This document shows positions 31,843 through 40,663 of a stretch of 64,000 nt of DNA, in pieces. Each line of letters opens with the position of its first letter. Position 1 is the first letter of the stretch. The notes below the pieces were generated by a model, which was given only the letters and a program-made list of their open reading frames with translations, was not told the origin of the DNA and made no database searches. Source of the stretch: an uncultured Lachnospiraceae bacterium (GTDB lineage: Bacteria > Bacillota > Clostridia > Lachnospirales > Lachnospiraceae); the NCBI GenBank assembly GCA_944377405.1, contig CALWES010000001.1:1-64000 (forward strand). The letters are read 5' to 3'. The translations under genes were made by a program, and so were the position numbers.

Positions 31843-33057
31843 TTATAGGATGACAATCTGGCGTTCATATTCGTTGGGAATCCGGCTTCCGTGGCCTGTC
31901 TGGACGCCGTAATAGAGATTGGAGGCCAGGATGTCGGCAGCCAGGACCTGGCGGAAGGGAGCAGGCCTTGTGATCACAGGCACGGAGGCATTTTTCTTAA
32001 GGGCCGGAAGCAGGACGCTTCCGGCCTTTGAAAATCCCAGAAGCCGCAGACAGGGGATATAATCCTCCTGCTTCAGGCCATCGGCCATGTCCTTTGTGAA
32101 GCCCAGAAGGATATGGAGCAGCACGCGGCTGATCCGGCTTCTGGTGTATTGCTTGGTCCAGAGGCTCTCCACCCGCTCTGAGAAGCTCATGAGTTGTTCC
32201 GCGCTGCGGGAGAGCCGGTGGGCGATCTCGGGAGAAACATCCAGAAACTCAGAAAAGTCACTGCCGGAGGCTGCAAGTCGCAGGAGCCGTTCCGTCAGCA
32301 TGGAGGACAGGGCCTCAGGGGAAACGGCAGCTCCGGGTGTGCTGAGAAGCTTCCGGTACTGGGGCAGCAGACATTCCGGAAGATAGGCGGAAAGGGCCTC
32401 AGGACTGTCTCCGGAGAGGATCAGCCTGCGAAGGGCCGTTGCCGATGCAAAGGGACTTCCTGAGGGATCCTGGGCCCGGTATCCGTCCCCTTTCCGCAGA
32501 AGGCAGAGGGGCTTTATGGAGGAATGGCGGAGCTTAAGGGCTCTGAGGTATTCCGAGGCCAGGATGTTGTTTGGCATGGATAAAAGTCCGGGATTGGAAA
32601 AACCCGATGCAAGCAGGGCACGCTCCCTGGCCAAAGGAAAGCTTTCTCCCTTTCTGAGGGATGCCTGCAGGGCTTCCCGGTAGTGGGGGGCTTCCTGCAG
32701 GAGGGTATCCGCCATGGAGGAAAGAAGGGAAAGCTCTCCGATTCCCTCCGTTCCGAAGAGAAGCTGATCCACAACGCCGGTCTTATCGGCCAGGGCCACG
32801 GAGGCCATGGCGAATTCCCGGGCCGCAGAGGTGGCGAAAACCGCAGGCAGCTCAAAAACAAGATCCGCACCGCAGGAAAGGGCCATGAGGGTCCTCTGGA
32901 ATTTGTCAAAAACAGCGGGCTCTCCCCGCTGTACGAAGTTGCCGCTCATGATGATCAGCACCAGATCAGAGGAGAGGTCCTCCTTTGCGTGACGGATCAG
33001 ATGGGCATGGCCGTTATGGAATGGATTGAACTCTGCAATAATGGCTGTAGTCTTCAT
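31843..33057 (-). CDS. tmcAL: tRNA(Met) cytidine acetate ligase
   Basis: Start ATG at 33057 (404 residues) begins MKTTAIIAEFNPFHNGHAHLI, with the HxGH nucleotidyltransferase motif; MSGNFVQRGEPAVFDK and SCGADLVFELP follow, as in B. subtilis YlbM. It uses ATP and acetate to acetylate the wobble cytidine of elongator tRNA-Met. An upstream ATG at 33066 would add three residues but lies inside the -10 region. No Shine-Dalgarno in front of the start. Confidence 0.92.
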   Translation of the reverse strand: MKTTAIIAEFNPFHNGHAHLIRHAKEDLSSDLVLIIMSGNFVQRGEPAVFDKFQRTLMALSCGADLVFELPAVFATSAAREFAMASVALADKTGVVDQLLFGTEGIGELSLLSSMADTLLQEAPHYREALQASLRKGESFPLARERALLASGFSNPGLLSMPNNILASEYLRALKLRHSSIKPLCLLRKGDGYRAQDPSGSPFASATALRRLILSGDSPEALSAYLPECLLPQYRKLLSTPGAAVSPEALSSMLTERLLRLAASGSDFSEFLDVSPEIAHRLSRSAEQLMSFSERVESLWTKQYTRSRISRVLLHILLGFTKDMADGLKQEDYIPCLRLLGFSKAGSVLLPALKKNASVPVITRPAPFRQVLAADILASNLYYGVQTGHGSRIPNEYERQIVIL

Positions 33058-33064
33058 AGGGCCC

Positions 33065-33093
33065 ATTATATACGTAATTTTATACAATCGTAA
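33065..33093 (-). promoter_or_regulatory. tmcAL promoter with -10 seven bases from the ATG
   Basis: On the minus strand TTACGA (33093-33088), 17 bp, TATAAT (33070-33065), then GGGCCCT and the ATG at 33057. The -10 is perfect, the -35 poor. Initiation at the usual distance would put the start at or beside the ATG. Confidence 0.6.
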
Positions 33094-33182
33094 AGTAGAT
33101 TTTTAGGTGCTTTTGTGTTATTATGAAAGAAATCCGCAGGCAAAATCGATGCTGTAGAAGACTGCGGGAAAGGAGAAATACG

Positions 33183-33515
33183 ATGAAACTGATTTATGCG
33201 ATCGTGAGGAATGACAACGAGGACGACGTGATCTCCGCTCTTAACAAGGAAAAGTACAGCGTTACCAAGCTTGCCACCACCGGCGGATTCCTGAGAAAGG
33301 GGAATATCACCCTGATGATCGGAACCGATGATGAGAAGGTGGATCACGCCATCAATATCATCCGCAAGGAGTGCGGCAACAGCCAGAACATTACGGTAAA
33401 TATGCCCTATATCTCCGGCACCAGCATGGTGAACTATGCCACGATGCCCATGAATGTAGAGGTAGGCGGAGCCACTATTTTTGTAGTAAACGTAGATCGT
33501 TTTGAAAAGTTCTAA
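33183..33515 (+). CDS. darA: Cyclic-di-AMP receptor of the PII-like DarA/PstA type
   Basis: ATG at 33183 follows AAAGGAG; 110 residues, as expected. Begins MKLIYAIVRNDNEDDVISALNKE with TTGGFLRKGNITLMIG and ends with GGATIFVVNVDRFEKF, the signature of DarA. These trimeric cytoplasmic proteins bind c-di-AMP. Followed by pduL after 41 bp. Confidence 0.92.
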   Translation: MKLIYAIVRNDNEDDVISALNKEKYSVTKLATTGGFLRKGNITLMIGTDDEKVDHAINIIRKECGNSQNITVNMPYISGTSMVNYATMPMNVEVGGATIFVVNVDRFEKF

Positions 33516-33556
33516 ATAAGACGGAAGAAATCGTATATCTGGAGGGAAGAGAAGCA

Positions 33557-34129
33557 ATGAACGATTTTATGGTAGAAACAAGCGCCCGTCACGTACATGT
33601 GACGAAGGAAACTCTTGAGAAGCTTTTTGGTCCTGGCTATGAGCTCACGGTAAAAAAGGAACTCTCCCAGCCGGGACAGTTTGCCTCCAATGAGCGCATC
33701 ACTGTTGTTGGACCGAAAAAGGAGCTTAAGAACGTTTCCATCCTGGGCCCCTGCCGCAGCGGAGACCAGGTAGAGCTTTCTGCTACCGACGCCCGTTCTC
33801 TGGGCATTGACGCACCGATCCGCGAGTCCGGCGATACCAAGGGCTCCGGCGCCTGCAAGCTTGTGGGACCGGCAGGAGAGGTGGAGCTTTCCGAGGGAGT
33901 TATCGTGGCAAAGCGCCATATCCATATGACACCGGAGGACGCAGAGCGCTTCGGCGTTGAAAACGGACAGATCGTAAGCGTGAAGCTGGACAGCGGAAAC
34001 GGCAGAGCCACCATCTACGGCGACACGGTGATCCGCGTATCCGGAAGCTACGCTCTGGCCATGCATATCGATACGGACGAGTCCAATGCGGCTGCCTGCG
34101 GCAGAGATATGCGGGGAACGATCTGCTGA
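33557..34129 (+). CDS. pduL: Phosphate propanoyl/acetyltransferase PduL
   Basis: 190 residues, ATG after TGGAGGGAAG. Two PduL domains with zinc-binding motifs: SARHVHVTKE near residue 10 and AKRHIHMTPEDAERFG near 118. No microcompartment targeting helix at the N-terminus, so it should be cytosolic. With ackA next it probably works as the phosphotransacetylase for acetyl-CoA to acetate and ATP instead of a Pta enzyme. Confidence 0.92.
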   Translation: MNDFMVETSARHVHVTKETLEKLFGPGYELTVKKELSQPGQFASNERITVVGPKKELKNVSILGPCRSGDQVELSATDARSLGIDAPIRESGDTKGSGACKLVGPAGEVELSEGVIVAKRHIHMTPEDAERFGVENGQIVSVKLDSGNGRATIYGDTVIRVSGSYALAMHIDTDESNAAACGRDMRGTIC

Positions 34130-34196
34130 TCATTTCCACACATCAATATTGTAAAAACCACAGGGTTTTAATAAAGAAAAAAAGGGGAAAAGTCCA

Positions 34197-35396
34197 ATGA
34201 AGATTTTAGTTCTGAACTGCGGAAGTTCATCACTTAAGTACCAGATCATCAATATGGAAAACAAAGAGGTGATGTGTAAGGGTCTCTGCGAGCGTATCGG
34301 CATCGAGGGATCCCAGCTCACCCACAAGGTTCCCGGCAAGGAGGACTTTGTACAGGTGGAGGCTATGCCGGACCACAAGAGAGCAGTAGAAATGGTTATG
34401 GCAGCTCTTACGGATGCTGAGCACGGCGTTCTGAAGTCTGTTGACGAGATCGACGCCATCGGCCACAGAGTCCTTCACGGCGGCCAGAAGTTTACCAAGT
34501 CCATTATTGTAAACGATGAGGTAAAGGCAGCCATCAGAGAGTGCTTTGACCTTGGACCGCTGCATAACCCGGCAAACCTGATGGGTATCGAGGCCTGTGA
34601 GGCAGCTATGCCCGGAAAGCCCAATGTAGCCGTATTCGATACCTCCTTCGGTATGGGTATGGAGCCCAAGGCATATACCTATGCCATCCCCATCGAGTAC
34701 CTGGAGAAGTACAGCGTACGTCGTTACGGATTCCACGGAACCTCTCACGACTATGTATGCCACAGAGCCATTGAGTTCGCAGGACTGGATCCCAAGAATG
34801 CAAAGGTGATCGTATGCCACCTGGGCAACGGCGCATCCATTTCCGCATCCATCGGCGGTGTCTGCGTTGATACCTCCATGGGCCTTACCCCGCTTGAGGG
34901 TCTGATCATGGGAACCCGTTCCGGCGACCTTGATCCGGCCATCGTGCAGTACATCTGCAATAAGGAGGGCAAGGATGTCAACGAGATGCTGAACATCCTT
35001 AACAAGAAGTCCGGCGTACTTGGCATGAGCGGCGGCGTTTCCTCTGACTTCCGTGACATCGAGAAGGCAGCAGAGGAGGGCAACCAGAAGGCAGCAACTG
35101 CACTGGAGGCCTTCAGATACAGAGTAGCAAAGTACATCGGCGCTTATGCAGCCGCCATGAACGGCGTTGACTGCATCTGCTTCACCGCAGGCGTAGGTGA
35201 GAACGACAAGGGCACCAGAAAGGCTATCTGCGATCAGTACCTTGGCTACCTTGGCGTTAAGATCGATGACGCAAGAAACGATGTAAGAGGTAAGGAGACC
35301 CTGATCTCCGCTGACGATTCCAAGGTAAAGGTCCTTCTGCTTCCCACCAACGAGGAGCTGAAGATCGCCATGGATACCGAGGCACTTGTAAAGTAA
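34197..35396 (+). CDS. ackA: Acetate kinase
   Basis: 399 residues: LVLNCGSSSLKYQI at the start, ATP/acetate motifs GHRVLHGG, PLHNPANLMGI, YGFHGTSHDYV, GNGASI and GVGEND. ATG after AAAGGGG. Makes ATP from acetyl phosphate. Its codons are the most biased in the window, as expected for a strongly expressed fermentation enzyme. Between pduL and ackA is a 67-bp gap with an AAAACC/GGTTTT hairpin of low stability. Confidence 0.96.
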   Translation: MKILVLNCGSSSLKYQIINMENKEVMCKGLCERIGIEGSQLTHKVPGKEDFVQVEAMPDHKRAVEMVMAALTDAEHGVLKSVDEIDAIGHRVLHGGQKFTKSIIVNDEVKAAIRECFDLGPLHNPANLMGIEACEAAMPGKPNVAVFDTSFGMGMEPKAYTYAIPIEYLEKYSVRRYGFHGTSHDYVCHRAIEFAGLDPKNAKVIVCHLGNGASISASIGGVCVDTSMGLTPLEGLIMGTRSGDLDPAIVQYICNKEGKDVNEMLNILNKKSGVLGMSGGVSSDFRDIEKAAEEGNQKAATALEAFRYRVAKYIGAYAAAMNGVDCICFTAGVGENDKGTRKAICDQYLGYLGVKIDDARNDVRGKETLISADDSKVKVLLLPTNEELKIAMDTEALVK

Positions 35397-35472
35397 TCAG
35401 GCTCTGAAAGAGAATCAGCACTTCAGGGAGCGGCCCTTTTTGGGGTAGCTCTCTGCTATATGGAAAAATTAC

Positions 35473-35501
35473 TTGACAACACAATATCTGGTATGTATAA
35501 T
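35473..35501 (+). promoter_or_regulatory. Perfect sigma-A promoter for rpmF
   Basis: TTGACA (35473-35478), 17 bp, TATAAT (35496-35501): both consensus hexamers. The leader is about 80 nt with a GGAGG-type site at its end. In related Firmicutes a DUF177 (YceD) gene stands between ackA and rpmF; here the 195-bp gap contains only this promoter. Confidence 0.92.
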
Positions 35502-35591
35502 ATCTGATGTTGTCTAAAAATGAAAACTGTTGGATGATATATATAAAGGATCTGCGGTTTCATTGATGTTGAGCAAAAAGGAGGTGTAGAC

Positions 35592-35774
35592 ATGTCAATC
35601 TGTCCAAAGAATAAATCTTCTAAAGCAAGACGTGATTCCAGAAGAGCAAATTGGAAGATGAGTGCGCCGAACCTCGTAAAGTGCAGCAAGTGCGGAGCTC
35701 TGGTTATGCCCCACAGGGTCTGCAAGAATTGCGGGTCCTACAACAAGCGCGAGATCATCAAGGTTGAGGATTGA
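35592..35774 (+). CDS. rpmF: 50S ribosomal protein L32
   Basis: 60 residues, ATG after AAAGGAGG. KNKSSKARRDSRRANW followed by a zinc ribbon (CSKCG...CKNCG), the C+ form of L32. Followed by a terminator. Confidence 0.95.
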   Translation: MSICPKNKSSKARRDSRRANWKMSAPNLVKCSKCGALVMPHRVCKNCGSYNKREIIKVED

Positions 35775-35809
35775 TCTCCTGCCTGCAGATTTGCGAGTAA
35801 AGGAACAAA

Positions 35810-35838
35810 AAGGCTGTCCGGAAGGGCAGCCTTTTTTG
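35810..35838 (+). terminator. rpmF terminator
   Basis: AAGGCTGTCC (35810-35819) pairs with GGGCAGCCTT (35824-35833, one G-U) around GGAA, followed by a T run. Confidence 0.93.
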
Positions 35839-35856
35839 CGATCGTAAAGAAAAAGC

Positions 35857-35919
35857 GTGACATATAAATTTATATGAGGTAGAATAAATCTCAACGAGGC
35901 AGCTTTAGGGTTGCCTTTT
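35857..35919 (+). promoter_or_regulatory. Promoter, spacer palindrome and attenuator-like hairpin of the ABC exporter
   Basis: GTGACA (35857-35862), 17 bp, TAGAAT (35880-35885). The spacer carries a perfect 14-bp palindrome, ATATAAATTTATAT (35862-35875), a likely operator. In the leader AGGCAGC (35897-35903) pairs with GTTGCCT (35910-35916), one G-U, followed by TTT: a weak terminator-like hairpin about 60 bp before the start codon. Confidence 0.6.
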
Positions 35920-35979
35920 CATTGCGGAAAGCTTCGGAAGGGCTGTCTGCGATAGAATGTTAGTGAGAGGGAGATTATT

Positions 35980-37719
35980 ATGATCAGAATTATCAGACAT
36001 AGTTTGCGGGAGTATAAGACTCCGGCCATCATTACCATGATCCTGGTAATCTTTGAGGGAATCCTGGAATGTATGATTCCGTACACCATTGCCCAGCTGA
36101 TCTCAGTGGTGAGACTCGCCGACATGGACGGTATCAGGCGCTACGGTCTTATCCTGATCCTGCTGGCGATCATTTCGCTCCTTTGCGGAGCCGGAGGCGG
36201 TATCGCTTCGGCGGATGCGGTAACGGGACTTTCCAGGAATCTGAGAAAGGACATGTTTGAGAGGATCCAGTCCTTTTCCTTTGAAAATATCGACAAGTTT
36301 TCCACACCCTCCATCGTTACGAGGCTGACCACGGATGTCATGAACGTCCAGCAGTCCTTCATGATGGTGATCAGAATGGTCATGCGGGCTCCCGTTATGA
36401 TCGTATTTGCAACCATCATGTCCTTCAGGATCTCCAGCCAGATCTCCATGATGTTCCTGGGTATGATCCCCATCGTGGCGATCCTCCTGTTCCTGATCGT
36501 ACGGATCGTCATGCCCGTATTCCGGAGAGCCTTCCGGAAGTACGATAACCTGAACGCTTCCGTAGAGGAGAACATCGAAGGCATTCGGGTGGTGAAGACC
36601 TATGTCCATGAGGACCTGGAGGAAGAGAAGTTCCGGAAGGCTTCCCGGGACCTGCAGGCGAACTTTACCACGGCAGAGCGGATCCTGGCCTGGAATGCGC
36701 CCCTGCTTCAGTTCTGCATCTATGCGGTCATTACGGCAGCTCTTTATATCGGCGCCCAGACCATCATCGATTCCCAGGGACTTCTGCTGAACGTAGGAGG
36801 CATCTCCTCCATCGTGGTTTACGGCATGCAGATCCTTATGAGCCTGAATATACTGTCCATGGTATTTACCATGATCTCCATGTCCATGGAGTCCGCAGAG
36901 CGTATCGAGGAGATCCTGGACGAGGAGCCGAAGATCAAGAATCCGGCAGAGCCCGTTTACGAGGTAAAGGACGGAAGCATCGACTTCGATCATGTGAGCT
37001 TTGCATACAATGAGAAAACTGCGGATGTGCTGAAGGACATCGACCTTCACATCCGGGAGGGGGAGACCATCGGTATCGTAGGCGGCACCGGCTCCTCCAA
37101 GACCTCCCTTATCAGCCTGATCTCCAGGCTTTATGACGTGACTGCAGGAAGAGTCCTCGTGGGAGGCCGGGACGTCAGGGAATATGATCTGGACACCCTC
37201 CGTAAGGAAGTGGCAGTGGTGCTGCAGAAGAACGTGCTGTTCTCAGGCACCATCAAGGACAACCTGCGCTGGGGCAACCCGGAGGCAACGGATGAGGAGC
37301 TTGTGGAGGCCTGCCGGCTGGCCCAGGCGGATGAATTCATCCAGACCTTCCCGGACAAGTATGATACCTATATCGAACAGGGAGGCACCAACGTGTCCGG
37401 CGGACAGAAGCAGAGGCTCTGTATCGCCCGGGCGCTTCTGAGAAAGCCCAAGGTGCTGATCCTGGACGATTCCACCAGTGCCGTGGATACCTATACGGAC
37501 GCTCTGATCAGAAAGGCCTTCCGGGAGTCCCTTCCCAGGACCACCAAGCTGATCATCGCTCAGCGTATCTCCTCCGTGCAGGACTGTGACCGGATCATCG
37601 TTCTGGATGAGGGACGGATCAACGGCATCGGAAACCATGAGGAGCTCCTGGAGAACAACAGGATCTACCGGGAGGTTTATGAATCTCAGCAGAGAAAGGC
37701 GGTGGAAGAGCATGAGTAA
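35980..37719 (+). CDS. ABC exporter half, degenerate-site subunit
   Basis: 579 residues: six-helix membrane domain (about 15-300) and ATPase (about 335-570). Walker A is GGTGSSKT (a Ser in place of the usual Gly before Lys), signature NVSGGQKQR, Walker B VLILDDSTSAVD with Asp instead of the catalytic Glu. This is the pattern of the non-canonical subunit in heterodimeric exporters (BmrCD/TM287-288 type). Overlaps the second half-transporter by 8 bp. Exports a lipid, peptide or drug; substrate unknown. Confidence 0.92.
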   Translation: MIRIIRHSLREYKTPAIITMILVIFEGILECMIPYTIAQLISVVRLADMDGIRRYGLILILLAIISLLCGAGGGIASADAVTGLSRNLRKDMFERIQSFSFENIDKFSTPSIVTRLTTDVMNVQQSFMMVIRMVMRAPVMIVFATIMSFRISSQISMMFLGMIPIVAILLFLIVRIVMPVFRRAFRKYDNLNASVEENIEGIRVVKTYVHEDLEEEKFRKASRDLQANFTTAERILAWNAPLLQFCIYAVITAALYIGAQTIIDSQGLLLNVGGISSIVVYGMQILMSLNILSMVFTMISMSMESAERIEEILDEEPKIKNPAEPVYEVKDGSIDFDHVSFAYNEKTADVLKDIDLHIREGETIGIVGGTGSSKTSLISLISRLYDVTAGRVLVGGRDVREYDLDTLRKEVAVVLQKNVLFSGTIKDNLRWGNPEATDEELVEACRLAQADEFIQTFPDKYDTYIEQGGTNVSGGQKQRLCIARALLRKPKVLILDDSTSAVDTYTDALIRKAFRESLPRTTKLIIAQRISSVQDCDRIIVLDEGRINGIGNHEELLENNRIYREVYESQQRKAVEEHE

Positions 37720-39610
37720 GCAGCAGAAAAAACCGAAAACAGCCATGGGCTGGGTCTTCCAGGAGATCTTCAAGACCTATCCGGTCCTGATGCCGGTGAC
37801 CATCGTCTGCATCCTGGTAAGCTCCGGCATAACGGCCATCCCCTCCATTTTCATGGAGCGGATCTTTGATGTGATCGAGACCGGTCTGGCCCAGGGCCAG
37901 GACTGGAGCCAGGTAGGAGGAACGATCATTTCCTATGTGGCGGTGCTGGCGGGACTTTATGTCTTCTCCCTGCTGATCGTTGCCTTTTATCAGCAGACCC
38001 TTGCCATTATGGGACAGGGTTCCCTGATGGCCATGCGTAACCAGATGTTCGCATCCATGCAGCGGCTTCCCATCCGCTATTTTGATACCCATAAGCATGG
38101 AGACATCATGAGCTATTACACCAACGATATCGACCTTCTGCGTCAGCTGATCACCCAGGTGGTGCCCAGTGCCCTGATGCAGGGAACGATCCTGCTCTGT
38201 GTCTTCTTCATCATGCTTTATTACAGCATCCCCCTGGCCCTTATCGTTGTGGTGGGCTCCATCCTTATGACCATCGTGGCCAAGAAGTTCGGAACCACCG
38301 CTTCCCGCCATTTCATGACGAATCAGAAATACATGGGAGCCATGGAGGGCTACATCCAGGAGATGATGAACGGCCAGAAGGTGGTAAAGGTATTCTGCCA
38401 CGAGAAGGAAGCCCTGGATGGCTTTGTGGATATTTCTGACAAATTTTACATGGAGTCCAGAAGCGGTAACCGCTTCGCCAACATGCTGATGCCTCTGGTA
38501 GGCAATATGGGAAATGTGATCTACGTGCTGGTAGCCTTTGCAGGAGGCGTGCTGCTCCTTTCCGGTTCCGGAAACCTGAGCTTAAGCGGCGCTCCCTTCA
38601 GCATCGCCATTGTGGTGGCCTTCCTTCAGATGACCAGACAGTTCTCCAACAACATCACCCAGATCTCCAGCCAGCTGGGCTTCGTAGTTATGGCCATGGC
38701 CGGTGCAGACCGTGTATTCACTCTGGTCAGCGAGGCTCCGGAGGTGGACGACGGATATGTGGAGCTGGTGAATGCCACGGAGAAGAACGGTACCCTGACG
38801 GAGTCCAAAGAACGTACCGGCGTGTGGGCCTGGAAGCATCCCCATAAGGCGGACGGTACCGTCACCTACGAGAAGCTCCAGGGAGACGTGCGCTTCATGG
38901 ACGTAAGCTTCGGATATACGCCGGAGAAGACTGTACTTCACGATATCTCCCTTTATGCGAAGCCCGGCCAGAAGGTGGCCTTCGTAGGAAGCACCGGTGC
39001 CGGAAAGACCACCATCACCAACCTGATCAACCGTTTCTACGATATTCAGGAAGGAAAGATCCGCTACGACGGCATCAATATCAAGAAGATCAAGAAGGAC
39101 TCCCTGCGGAGATCCCTGGGTATGGTGCTGCAGGATACGAACCTGTTTACGGGCACCATCATGGACAATATCCGTTACGGCAATATGGAAGCTACCGATG
39201 AGGACTGTATCGCAGCCGCCAAGATGGTAGGCGCTCATTCCTTCATCATGCAGCTTCCTGCAAAATATGATACCTTCCTCACGGGAAACGGCGCCATGCT
39301 GTCCCAGGGACAGAGACAGCTGCTCTCCATTGCCAGAGCGGCAGTGGCGGATCCACCGGTCATGATCATGGATGAGGCCACCTCCTCCATCGATACCAGG
39401 ACGGAGGAGATCGTGCAGAAGGGCATGGACGCCCTGATGCAGGGAAGGACCGTATTCGTTATTGCCCACAGACTTTCCACGGTACGGAACTCCGACGTGA
39501 TCATGGTGCTGGAGCATGGCCGCATCATCGAGCGGGGCACCCACGAGGAACTGCTGGAGCAGAAGGGCACCTACTACAGGCTTTATACCGGCGCCTTTGA
39601 GCTGGATTAA
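37712..39610 (+). CDS. ABC exporter half, catalytic subunit
   Basis: ATG at 37712; 632 residues. Membrane domain (about 15-340), then a longer linker with an insert around residue 345-390, and ATPase: Walker A GSTGAGKTT (near 426), signature LSQGQRQ, Walker B VMIMDEATSSID with the catalytic Glu, and H-loop IAHRLSTV. With the preceding gene it forms a heterodimer with one active site. It has 12 bp to plsX, so transcription may run on. Confidence 0.93.
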   Translation: MSKQQKKPKTAMGWVFQEIFKTYPVLMPVTIVCILVSSGITAIPSIFMERIFDVIETGLAQGQDWSQVGGTIISYVAVLAGLYVFSLLIVAFYQQTLAIMGQGSLMAMRNQMFASMQRLPIRYFDTHKHGDIMSYYTNDIDLLRQLITQVVPSALMQGTILLCVFFIMLYYSIPLALIVVVGSILMTIVAKKFGTTASRHFMTNQKYMGAMEGYIQEMMNGQKVVKVFCHEKEALDGFVDISDKFYMESRSGNRFANMLMPLVGNMGNVIYVLVAFAGGVLLLSGSGNLSLSGAPFSIAIVVAFLQMTRQFSNNITQISSQLGFVVMAMAGADRVFTLVSEAPEVDDGYVELVNATEKNGTLTESKERTGVWAWKHPHKADGTVTYEKLQGDVRFMDVSFGYTPEKTVLHDISLYAKPGQKVAFVGSTGAGKTTITNLINRFYDIQEGKIRYDGINIKKIKKDSLRRSLGMVLQDTNLFTGTIMDNIRYGNMEATDEDCIAAAKMVGAHSFIMQLPAKYDTFLTGNGAMLSQGQRQLLSIARAAVADPPVMIMDEATSSIDTRTEEIVQKGMDALMQGRTVFVIAHRLSTVRNSDVIMVLEHGRIIERGTHEELLEQKGTYYRLYTGAFELD

Positions 39611-39622
39611 CAGGAGGAACAG

Positions 39623-40648
39623 ATGATAAGGATCGCTTTGGATGCAATGGGCGGAGATAACTGCCCGGGAGAGATCGTAAAGGGAGCTCTGGACGCTCTG
39701 GAAAGGAGCAGCGGGATCTCCGTGATTCTCACAGGCCCTGAGGAGACGATCCGTAAGGAGCTTGCGGGCTGCCAGTATGATAAGGAGCGGCTTCAGATCG
39801 AAGCCGCTTCAGAAGTGATCACTCTGGACGAGGCACCGGTCCAGGCCATCCAGAAAAAGAAGGATTCCTCCATTGTAAAGGGGCTGATGCTCCTGAAGGA
39901 GGGAAGGGCGGATGCCTTCCTGTCTGCAGGCTCCTCCGGGGCCATCCTGGCAGGAGGACAGCTTAAGATCGGAAGGATCAAGGGGGTAGAGCGTACGCCT
40001 CTGGCTACCCTGATCCCCACAGAGTCCTCCCCCTCCCTGCTTCTGGACTGCGGCGCAAATGTGGATGCAAAGCCCCAGTGGCTTCTGCAGTTTGCCCGGA
40101 TGGGACAGATCTATATGGAGAATGTCTGCGGCATCAAGGATCCTTCCGTGAAGCTTGTAAACATCGGCCTGGAGGAGGAAAAGGGCAACAACCTCATCAA
40201 GGAGACGAAGCCCCTGATGGAGGCCCTTTCGGATATCAACTATCAGGGCTATATCGAGGCCCGGGAGATCCCCCATCACGGTGCAGACGTGGTGGTGGCG
40301 GACGCCTTTACGGGGAACGTGATCCTGAAGCTCTATGAGGGTACCGGCGGGACTCTGATCAAGGCGGTGAAGGAAGGACTGATGAGCAGCCTCCGTTCAA
40401 AGATCGGAGCACTTCTCATCAAGCCGGCCCTGAAAAAGACCCTGAAGAAGTTCGATACCTCGGAGTACGGCGGAGCACCCCTTCTGGGACTGAAAGCCCT
40501 GGTGATGAAGTGCCATGGCAATGCCACCAGGAAGGAGATCGCCAATGCCCTTCTGCAGTGTGAGAGCTTCGTAAAACTCGGGATCAACGAAAAGATCAGC
40601 GAGGCCCTCCTTCGGGATAAGGAACTTACGGCTCCTTCGGAAAAATAA
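39623..40648 (+). CDS. plsX: Phosphate acyltransferase PlsX
   Basis: 341 residues; starts MIRIALDAMGGDNCPGEIVKGAL, with GSSGAILAGGQLKIGRIKGVER and VADAFTGNVILKLYEG. It makes acyl-phosphate from acyl-ACP for phospholipid synthesis at the membrane. The usual downstream acpP is absent: rnc follows after 15 bp, so acyl carrier protein must be encoded elsewhere. Confidence 0.94.
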   Translation: MIRIALDAMGGDNCPGEIVKGALDALERSSGISVILTGPEETIRKELAGCQYDKERLQIEAASEVITLDEAPVQAIQKKKDSSIVKGLMLLKEGRADAFLSAGSSGAILAGGQLKIGRIKGVERTPLATLIPTESSPSLLLDCGANVDAKPQWLLQFARMGQIYMENVCGIKDPSVKLVNIGLEEEKGNNLIKETKPLMEALSDINYQGYIEAREIPHHGADVVVADAFTGNVILKLYEGTGGTLIKAVKEGLMSSLRSKIGALLIKPALKKTLKKFDTSEYGGAPLLGLKALVMKCHGNATRKEIANALLQCESFVKLGINEKISEALLRDKELTAPSEK

Positions 40649-40663
40649 TTGCGGGAAACAGAT

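Noticed and set aside
31843-33093. Plus-strand frames opposite tmcAL
   Set aside because: Shadows of a well-conserved minus-strand gene.
34142-34175. Terminator between pduL and ackA
   Set aside because: AAAACC/GGTTTT stem is short and AT-rich, not convincing.
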